DNA of 64,000 nucleotides from Bathymodiolus brooksi (lineage: Eukaryota > Mollusca > Bivalvia > Mytilida > Modiolidae): positions 21,390,640-21,454,639 of the forward strand of contig OY804590.1 of NCBI GenBank assembly GCA_963680875.1. The letters are read 5' to 3'. This document shows, piece by piece, positions 57,226-64,000 of this stretch (positions are counted from its first letter, which is position 1; each line of letters begins with the position of its first letter). The notes under the pieces are model-generated. The model was not told where the DNA came from and did no database searches. It saw only the letters and a list, made by a program, of their open reading frames with translations. A program made the position numbers and the translations under genes.

Positions 57226-59981
57226 AATCTAACGCACAATTATTGTCAAAACTACACTTACATGTAAACTGTAGAAGATCGTATATATACGTAGCAAATA
57301 CAGATCAAGCGACGAAAAGGATACCATTGAACACAGATATTGTAGTAAAGGGTTTAGGTGAGTTTATCTTATCAGTCTTTACTACAATCAACCAAAACTC
57401 AATGAAGACCATTCTCCAATACAGCTTGATAGTTTGCTCCTACCGAGAACACCCATACATGTCAAAAGTCTTACCTGCAGGTCAAAATTCACCATGAGAC
57501 TTAACCTTCATAACCTTCCACGCTCTCCTCCTGTTTGCCACCATCCTCGCACTACAACCAAAAATATTACTCATACTTGAAGGTACTGAAGAAACAAACT
57601 TTGTCTTTGCTAGAGAATCGCCTTGCTTCAACGAATACCACCATTTAATAGTATGCATATTAAAAAGGAGGCAGAAAATCGGAAAAATCCAACATGACCA
57701 CTACGAAACATTCCTTTTCTGCCTAGTCATCTTATTGCTCACAAATGCAAATGCCATCCATTTGAACTCAGGACCAAGAACCGAGAGAGAATATCTATGC
57801 GGCAAAACTGTAAATTGGGAGGAAAGAGGGGTTATATGTGAGACATGTGAACCAGTGGTACCATGCAGACTGTCAAAACATCCACACTCTATCCTATGAT
57901 CAACTAGGAGACTCGGAGCTTAACATTAGTTGGCATTGCATCATCTGTAATAACCCCAACTATAGCTACACAGTGCACGACTATCAGAGTATTGAAATCG
58001 CTGCATCCTTATCAAACAGCAACATCCTGGATTTACCACCACAGTGTCCAGACAGAACAAACATAAAGCCTCTTCATTCATCAACACCTACTAGAAAGGC
58101 AGGACCACCAAAATGTGCCTCACCAATAAAAATTGTAAATATTAACTTTCAATCTATCAAATCCAAACTATGTAGATTATCAAATGTTATCGACAGTATT
58201 AAGCCAGACATCATCATAGGTAAAAACCGAAGGGCTATATTCTCCATCGGAAAGACCGGAACAGTAAAAACCATCGTACTGGAGGAGGAGTACTTCTAGC
58301 CATTAAAAATGAGTACAACAGTGAATATGTGCCAGAACTAGACACTGACTGTGAACTCGTCTGGGCCAAAATGAACCGTAAAGGCAATGGAAATATTTAC
58401 ATATGCGCATACTACCGCAGAAATGTTACAGACGAAGAGAGTATAAGGAACTTCGAAACATCAGTAACAAGAGCCAGTGCTATAAACAACGCGACAATAA
58501 TCATAGGAGGTGACATGAACTTCCCTGGATGGAATTGGAAGGAAAACACCTTGAAGCCAAATTCTACTGCTCCCAATCTACATACTGATTTCATGGATGT
58601 ACTGAACAACAATGCTTTAACTCAACTTGTGGAAGAACCAACACGCCAACAAAACACACTGGATCTGATTCTCATAAACCACCCTGGTAAAGTTATCAGA
58701 ATAAACACCATACCAGGCATCTCGGACCATGACATCGTATACACAGAATTTGACCTCAGACCAGTCAAGCTACAACAACAACCACGGACCATCCCTTTAT
58801 ACAACAAAGCTAACTGGTATGGAGTGAAGATAGACCTGCAAAACATCAAACACACCTTATCAAATATGTTCAAGGACAATGACTGCCAAGTAACCAATAT
58901 GTGGAATGTCTTTAAAGAAACAATAACAAAATCTGCAGTAAAACACATTCCATAAAAAGTACTAAGGTCAAAGACAGCAGACCATGGATAAATACAGAAA
59001 TTCGAAAAATTCTGAGAAAGCTACAAAGACTCTACAGTCTACAAGCAGAAAAAGAAGACCGGTGACCAAAATACAAAAGAAAAGTACAAACAACTTAAAC
59101 ATCACTCAAAAGATCACACGACAATCATACTGGAAATATATTGAAAACATCGTAACACAAAAGGAGGAAGAATCACACTCGGGAATGAAAAAGTTCTGGA
59201 CATACATAAAACACAAACGTAAGGACAACATAGGAATTTCCTCTCTTATGATGGATGGCAAACTGTTTTGTGATCCAGCTTCAAAATCTAACATACTTAA
59301 CCGTCAATTCAAATCTGCATTCTCAGCAAAGACTAAATTCACGAAAAAAGAGTTTATAAAATCTAAAAGAATGGACCCTAGCATCAAACATCAAACAATG
59401 CAACCATTTAATATCACAACAAATGGAATAATAAAACAAAGCACAGGGACCAGACAACATCTCACCAAGAATACTCAAAGAACTAGCTGATCAGATCTCG
59501 CCTCTCCTCCAACTTATCTACACAAAATCCTTAGATACAGGAGAAGTATCAGCAGATTGGCGTACAGCTAATGTCTGCCCAGTATACAAAAAGGACTAAA
59601 ATCTGCAGCTGAAAACTATCGACCAATTTCACTAACATCTGTTTGCTGTAAGATCCTGGAGCATATCATTGCAAGAAACATCATGCAACGTGCAGAAGAA
59701 AACAACATTTTATATCCACTACAACATGGTTTGTAGACGATATTTAAAAAAACATTCAAGAAGACCGTCAAACCGACATACTTATAATGGATGTTGCCAA
59801 GGCCGTTGACAAAGTAAACCACAGTCTACTAATACATAAATTGAGAAACTATGGAATTGATGGGAAAACAACAAGATGGATCTAAAGCTGGTTAGAAGAT
59901 AGACAACAAACAGTAATGCTAGATGGAGTTTCGTCGGAAGCAGTAAGTGTTGACTCGAGTGTACCCCAGGGCTCAGTATTG
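57226..59981 (+). pseudogene. CR1/jockey-like LINE with PHD finger, endonuclease and partial RT (decayed)
   Basis: Order on plus: about 57.2-57.75 kb leader; zinc-binding PHD-like region (CETC at about 57840, then WYHADC and WHCIIC); endonuclease (KIVNINFQSIKSKL at about 58130; GGDMNFPGWNW at 58508; TLDLILINH; GISDHDIVYTEF at about 58715, with catalytic SDH); RT (NISPRILKELADQIS, VCPVYKK, ENYRPISLTSVCCKILEHII, IMDVAKAVDKVNHSLLI, SWLEDRQQTV, VPQGSVL). Lesions: a frameshift in the PHD finger, a deletion after DIIIG that removes the catalytic Glu region, stops near 58298 and 58953, further frameshifts near 59.45 and 59.6 kb, a deletion after LQHG, and an in-frame TAA at 59883. The RT is cut at 59981 just after PQGSVL by the Polinton-like element, so the YADD motif is not in the window. 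Confidence 0.9.
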
Positions 59982-59989
59982 AGGGGATC

Positions 59990-60090
59990 CGATCGATAGT
60001 CCGACGGCTCGATGGTCCGACGACGGTTCGATAGTCCGACAAATTTAATAGTTCCGCCGTTCATAATTTAATAGTTCCCCCGTTCATGCT
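59990..60090 (+). repeat. short repeats at the terminus of the Polinton-like element
   Basis: CGATAGTCCGAC / CGATGGTCCGAC / CGATAGTCCGAC (three units, about 18-19 bp apart, from 59993) are followed by two 23-bp units, AATTTAATAGTTCC(G/C)CCGTT then CAT, at about 60044 and 60067. They probably lie in the terminal inverted repeat. Confidence 0.75.
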
Positions 60091-60307
60091 ACCTCCGAAG
60101 TCTTGTGTGTAGTTGGGGTATTTTCTGAAGCGACCGACTTAAGTAGTGCAATTTAAACTTCAAAAACATGAAAATTTCCGTAAAAAGATATCTCGACTTG
60201 ATTTGATTTTTGGTATGGAGCTTGTACTATGTATGACTCCTATTTTCAGACCTGTGCCACACTTCTTATTTGCCGACGGCAGGGAGCATCCGTGTCCGTA
60301 AATCCGT

Positions 60308-60323
60308 GTCCTGGGACACGTTT
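60308..60323. promoter_or_regulatory. small dyad CGTGTCC..GGACACG
   Basis: CGTGTCCTGGGACACG is a perfect 7-bp inverted repeat with a 2-nt centre; CCGTGTCC also occurs about 16 bp upstream. Function unknown. Confidence 0.5.
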
Positions 60324-60397
60324 GTCTTTTATTTGTATTAGTAGTATATGGGTACGAACAAAGTAGTATTTGTGGAGGATTTTACAGGATCTGACAA

Positions 60398-60478
60398 TTG
60401 CGCGTGCGCAACCGGAAGTGACGTCACCGGAAGCGGCCCTGACCGGAAGTCACAGAAGTGATCGCGTGCGCATGCACG
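60398..60478 (+). promoter_or_regulatory. NRF-1/ETS/CRE-like promoter cluster of the viral element
   Basis: Within 81 bp: TTGCGCGTGCGCAA (NRF-1-like, 60398-60411), ACCGGAAGTG (ETS, 60411-60420), TGACGTCA (full CRE palindrome, 60419-60426), ACCGGAAG (60426-60433), ACCGGAAGT (60442-60450) and GTGCGCATGCAC (NRF-1-like palindrome, 60466-60477). Such combinations mark housekeeping promoters in animals. It lies about 360 bp upstream of the first viral ATG, in an otherwise AT-rich region. Activity is inferred. Confidence 0.65.
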
Positions 60479-60835
60479 GATTTTCCCCGCTTTTTTTATT
60501 CTTACTATAGTAGTAGTACAAAATGTTGGGTGCGCGCAAATGTTTTAATCTGTTTTAAAGTGTATGAAAACTTTCACTCCCAACAGAAGAATCATAAAAG
60601 TTGCAAACAAAATTATATATCTATTCCACTTCATGATCAAGTTTGCTTTTTCCTGTTTGCAAAGCAAATTTTATGTTTTACAGACTAAAATTATCATTTC
60701 ATAAGTTGCTAATGACTAAACAAATATTTAGATGTTTGTTTTAATTTACGCCCACATCGAATATATTAAGTGTACATTACAATCTCTAGTCATTCTTATC
60801 CAAACCGTCAAAAGAGGAAAGACGTGTTTTACGAG

Positions 60836-61948
60836 ATGTCTTCAACATGTCCAGAGTATGAAATGAGATTTACCAGAAGATACAATATGAAACGCCATTT
60901 TAACAGCAGACATGAAAACGTGAAATTTATCCCTCCTCCTCCGAAGGAAACAGGCTACGATTATACTACCTCCTCCTCCTCCTCCTCCTCCTCCTCCTCC
61001 TCCTCCTCCTCCTCCTCCTCCTCCTCCTCCTCCTCCTCCTCATCCTCCTCCTCCAAAGGAAATAGGCTACGACTATACTTCTCCACCTCCTCCGAAGGAA
61101 ACAGGCTACGACTATGCTCCTCCTCCTCCTCCTCCGAAGGAAACTGGCTACGACTATACTCCTCCTCCACCGCGTAGTCCAAAGTTGTCATCATTACAAC
61201 ACCAGACTGAAACAGAGGAACCGTACTTTATTTACTCGACGGGCGACCCATTCGTGTTTAAAGTACCCAGCGGAAAACTTATGGGGCACTTCATGCCATG
61301 GGTTCATCCGTTTACCAGTGTGATCTCGGGACCAACCGGAAGTGGAAAATCTGTCTTTGTCAGGGGATTCGTTCACAATATCCGACATATGATGACCCCA
61401 ATACCAGATCGCATCTTGTGGTGTTATGGTGAATATCAGACGGTATACGGAACCGTAGATGGCGTGGACTTTCAACACAGATTGCCGGACTTGGACACCC
61501 TCGACCCCAGAAATAAACACTTGATCATTTTGGACGATCTCATGGACGAAACGGACCAAAAGGTGGTTTCACTGTTTACGAAAAAGAGTCAGCATAGAAA
61601 CATCAGCGTCATGTACATCGTTCAGAATCTGTTTCATCGAGGAAAACACCATAGTCTCAATGCCCATTACATGGTTCTATTCAAAAACCCGAGAGACGTA
61701 TCCCAGATCATGGAGCTAGCACACCAAATGTATCCAGGAGAACGCAATTTGGCCTTGAAGCCTTTGCCCGAGCTACGGCCATACCTCACGGTTACATGGT
61801 GATCGATATGAAACAAAACACCCCGGATATCCTGAAATTGAGAACCTTCACATCTTTCCCGGTGAGGAACAGAAAGCGTATGTCGAGTCATAAAAAGGAT
61901 GTTACACCCCGTTTCTTGTCACTCTTGCATCAGATGCTGAGGGAATAG
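60836..61948 (+). pseudogene. packaging ATPase (FtsK/A32-like) with N-terminal zinc finger and proline-rich linker
   Basis: Genome-packaging ATPase type of Polintons and adintoviruses. The ATG at 60836 starts a C2H2-like finger whose second Cys is replaced by Tyr (C-x2-Y, then F, M and H-x4-H). A linker follows with four copies of a KE(T/I)GYDY heptad-like motif separated by proline runs. A (CCT)n tract at 60968-61054 is entered out of frame by a +1 shift near 60967, so the raw frame shows polySer where the downstream frame is polyPro. The ATPase core in the second frame has Walker A GPTGSGKS (61328-61351), Walker B LIILDD (about 61520-61540) and a V-x-Y-I-V-Q-N sensor-like motif. A second frame change near 61760-61775 cuts off the C-terminal part, which continues in another frame to the TAG at 61946-61948. 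Two lesions argue that it is inactive. Confidence 0.85.
60968..61054 (+). repeat. (CCT)n microsatellite in the ATPase linker
   Basis: About 28 triplets with one CAT interruption near 61040. Encodes proline in the frame of the downstream ATPase core and serine in the frame of the zinc finger. Confidence 0.95.
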
Positions 61949-61949
61949 C

Positions 61950-62303
61950 ATGGTCTCTCAGCGCTTGAAAAGGCACACCAACGAGTTAGTGTATTTACAA
62001 AAAGCAAGACCATGTATTCGCAATCACCTCATAACCAAAACCGATCGCAGCCTAGTCGACTGTCTGTGTGAGTGTGCCAATAATATTTTAAGAGGCAACG
62101 TCCCGTTAACTAAACTCCAGAAGGAAAAACTCAAGAGAAATAAGGCCGGATTGAGAGCACTGACGAAAAAGTCGGTCTCTCTCAAAAAGAAGAATGCGAT
62201 CTTACAGAAAGGTGGATTTTTGGGATCCCTACTAGCACCGATTGCATCTGTATACCGTTGCTCTCTACATTATTTCAATGAAGGAACTAACCTTAATAAA
62301 TAG
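61950..62303 (+). pseudogene. pX-like small basic protein of adintovirus/Polinton type
   Basis: The ATG at 61950 follows the ATPase stop by one base. The product is about 117 residues, rich in Lys/Arg, with a helical N-terminal half (KARPCIRNHLITK), CLCECANNILRGNVPLT in the middle, a KKSVSLKKKNA basic stretch and the hallmark hydrophobic LQKGGFLGSLLAPIASV. This matches the pX-like proteins of animal Polintons/adintoviruses, thought to be a core or membrane-active virion protein (from memory). The last dozen or so residues look frameshifted near 62250: in the neighbouring frame the stop falls at 62279-62281, overlapping the next gene's ATG as ATGA. Confidence 0.8.
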
Positions 62304-62900
62304 ATACCACCAGACTCAAGAGCGCCCAAAACCTCCAGTGGAACAACGCGTCAAAGTCATGGACACCTTTGGATAAGAAGATGCAAACCATACTAGAAAG
62401 AGAAGACCTGTCGATATTTGAACATCTACGACGATTACAGACCCAGACCCGTGGCAGTTTCATCGCCAACGCCGGAATCAGAATCTCCCGATCCCATCGA
62501 AAGCGAAATCTTGGCCCGCGTACCAAAAACAATGAAGGCCAAGGCACAACTTTTATTGAAAAAAACGAAAACCAATCGAGACATCACCTGGAACGAGAAA
62601 GGGGAATTGAAATACAAAGATAAAACCGTTCAAGGAAGCAACATGGTGGATTTAGTCAACGACGTGCTGCGCAAAAGGAAATATTTCAACCCACAAGGAT
62701 GGGAAACATTCGGAGAGGACTTACGAGAAGCAAATGATCCACAAGATTTGATTGGTCACAAGGACCGCTGGAGATACATCACTCAGACCAAAAGAACACC
62801 GAGATCTCGTAAACAACAGGAAAGTCCGTCACCCACTAGATATGACACTCCAGAAATTCCGAAAAGTACAAGATGTAAACAGAAATGGTTTAAATATTAA
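62278..62900 (+). pseudogene. uncharacterised Polinton-type protein (frameshifted)
   Basis: The likely start is the ATG at 62278. The reading frame changes twice by one base (between about 62340-62369 and about 62418-62440), after which about 150 residues are open to the TAA at 62898. Recognisable blocks: LDKKMQTILEREDLSIFEHL, a Pro/Ser/Glu-rich linker, DITWNEKGELKYKDK, GSNMVDLVNDVLRKRKYFNP and a basic C-terminal tail. I know similar proteins next to pX in animal Polintons, but no established function. Decayed. Confidence 0.75.
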
Positions 62901-62939
62901 AGAAAGGGGTAATTGAGTCAGTTGGAGCTATAGAGTAGT

Positions 62940-63953
62940 CCTATTACAATGTATTTTCTCCCGCCAGTTATGGAGGATTGAGTAAATTTAAGCCGAAAGG
63001 GAATACAAAGAAAGAAACCAAAGACTGGTTACAGACACAGGATGCCTACACTTTGCATAAGCCAACTAGACGAAGATTTCCCAGACGTCAAGTGGTCGTG
63101 TATGGAATAGATCATAAGTGGCAGGCGTCCTATAACAAAGGATTCAAGTACTTGTTGACATGTATAGACGTGTTATCTCGATATGCATGGGTCGTTCTAT
63201 TGAAAGACAAGACGGGGAAGACTTTAAAAGATGCGTTTCATGTCATTTTCAAATCGGGTCGACAACCGATACGCCTACAGACAGACAAAGGAACCGAATT
63301 TACCAACCGAGTATTTAAAAAAGTTTCTCAAGGAACACGACGTGCACTTCTTTACCACTTACAACGAGGAGACTAAAGCCAGTATCGTTGAACGTTTTAA
63401 CAGAACATTGAAAACCAAGATGTGGAAGTATTTCACACACAGACAAACCTTAACGTATATGGACGTTCTATCCGAGATGGTCGCATCTTATAACCACACC
63501 CTTCACAGAACCATAGGCATACCACCTGCAGATGTCACGTGGGCTAACCAAACAACGGTAGCGAAAAGACTGTACGGAATAAAGGGACCCAAAAAATCGT
63601 GCAAATTTTCTCCAGGAGATAGAGTGCGACTCAGCAAAGCAAAGCGTACGTTCAAGAAAGTATATTTACCCAACTGGACAGAAGAATTGTTTACGGTAGT
63701 GAAATGTATCGAAATCAGATCCCCGGTATACTTAGTCAAAGACAACCACCGTGAAATTCTGGAAGACACATTCTATGCCGAACAATTACAGAAAGTCATT
63801 AAGACAGAGGACGTATACAAGATTAAAACCATTTTGAAAAAGAGAAAAAAGGGACGAAGAGTACAGTATTTGGTCAAGTTGCTCGGTAATCCAGAGTCCT
63901 TCAACAGCTGGATCTTTAAACAGGACCTACAAAACCACACAACACCTACTTGA
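62940..63953 (+). pseudogene. retrovirus-type integrase (rve) with C-terminal chromo-like domain
   Basis: The Polinton integrase inserts the element DNA into host DNA. The frame is open from just after a TAG near 62936; ATG-independent similarity starts at about SYGGLSKF (62965). Blocks: DAYTLHKPTRRRFPRRQVVV, YLLTCIDVLSRYAWVVLLKD, LQTDKGTEF (second catalytic Asp), then after a frame change at a 6-A run (63315-63321) EETKASIVERFNRTLK (catalytic Glu), YNHTLHRTIG and a C-terminal YLVKLLGNPESFNSW chromo-like segment. The WQ at about 63120 is followed directly by a short A-S-Y-N-K-G stretch: the segment with the first catalytic Asp appears deleted. Frameshift plus missing Asp predict no activity. 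Confidence 0.87.
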
Positions 63954-63969
63954 AGTGTCAGTCTTGTGA

Positions 63970-64000
63970 ATGGCACCGAGTGATACGGACAGTGTATCGT
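63970..64000 (+). CDS. possible start of the next viral-element gene (partial)
   Basis: ATG at 63970 opens MAPSDTDSVS to the window edge, 16 bases after the integrase stop, in keeping with the tight spacing of the cluster. Too short to identify. Confidence 0.3.
   Translation, partial: MAPSDTDSVS

Larger units (their letters stand above)
59982..64000 (+). mobile_element. Polinton/adintovirus-like element, left part (runs off the window)
   Basis: Starts AGGGGATCC at the point where the LINE RT frame breaks; Polinton ends begin 5'-AG. Contents, all on plus: about 0.85 kb of terminal/regulatory sequence, then ATPase, pX-like, an uncharacterised Polinton-type gene, integrase and a possible further start. 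PolB, protease and capsid genes are not in the window and would lie to the right. Multiple frameshifts make this an endogenous, decayed copy. The assignment rests on the combination of FtsK/A32-type ATPase, pX-like protein and rve integrase. Confidence 0.85.

Noticed and set aside
58412..58948. Minus-strand open frames over the LINE endonuclease
   Set aside because: Antisense to a clear endonuclease frame on plus; no independent evidence.
60770..61177. Serine-rich protein with a long Ser run
   Set aside because: The Ser run is a (CCT)n tract read one base out of frame; the downstream frame is proline-rich and continues into the ATPase.
60961..61891. Glu-rich and other minus-strand open frames over the ATPase
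   Set aside because: Antisense shadows of the ATPase and its (CCT)n tract.
63315..63321. Programmed ribosomal frameshift in the integrase at the A-run
   Set aside because: Other genes of the same element have several unrelated frame changes and the integrase core also has a deletion, so decay or homopolymer error is simpler.

Overview
The window is an AT-rich piece of an animal nuclear genome. It holds one spliced host gene with GT-AG introns, tRNA-derived SINEs, several non-LTR retrotransposon remnants, hAT-like and pogo-like non-autonomous DNA elements, long satellites and the left part of a Polinton/adintovirus-like element. Several dispersed repeats look like families I associate with bivalve molluscs, possibly mussels: the element ending GGTGAGCTAAAA at 34.4-35.4 kb, the repeat at 1.1 kb, and SINEs with (TCAC)n or (CAAT)n tails. 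That assignment is inference from memory.

1-11.8 kb: no recognisable host gene. It contains SINEs of two families, a 2.3-kb TIR element that split a SINE, pogo-like MITEs, and five short tandem arrays, at least three of them grown from inside a dispersed repeat. 11.8-38.7 kb: one convincing host gene on the minus strand, a UBE2J2-type ER-membrane ubiquitin-conjugating enzyme. Seven coding exons give 231 residues in a continuous frame. Its last intron is 18.8 kb and almost entirely a 131-bp satellite of about 139 units, containing an 8.4-kb block duplication. A single-copy relative of the satellite lies just past the 3' end of the coding sequence. 38.7-47 kb: SINEs, a hAT-type element with an 8-bp TSD, two long palindromes, a 1.57-kb TIR element and a LINE 3' fragment. 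47.0-52.8 kb: a near-homogeneous 46/43-bp satellite, counted as 131 units. 53.2-60.0 kb: LINE remnants, a SINE interrupted by a palindromic insertion, a hAT-type MITE, a 42-bp array, and a decayed LINE with PHD, endonuclease and RT regions.

59.98-64.0 kb: a Polinton/adintovirus-like element appears to have inserted into the RT region of that LINE and runs off the window. Its genes are all on the plus strand and tightly packed: zinc-finger/proline-rich/packaging ATPase, a pX-like small basic protein, an uncharacterised Polinton-type protein, a retrovirus-type integrase with a C-terminal chromo-like region, and the start of another possible gene. The copy is decayed by several frameshifts, a lost zinc-finger cysteine and an apparent loss around the first integrase catalytic Asp. 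A cluster resembling host housekeeping promoters (NRF-1, ETS and CRE-like motifs) lies upstream of the ATPase.

The recurring theme is that dispersed repeats here nucleate tandem arrays from an internal segment: in three SINEs, one LINE, two other dispersed repeats and, most dramatically, the satellite in the UBE2J2 intron.
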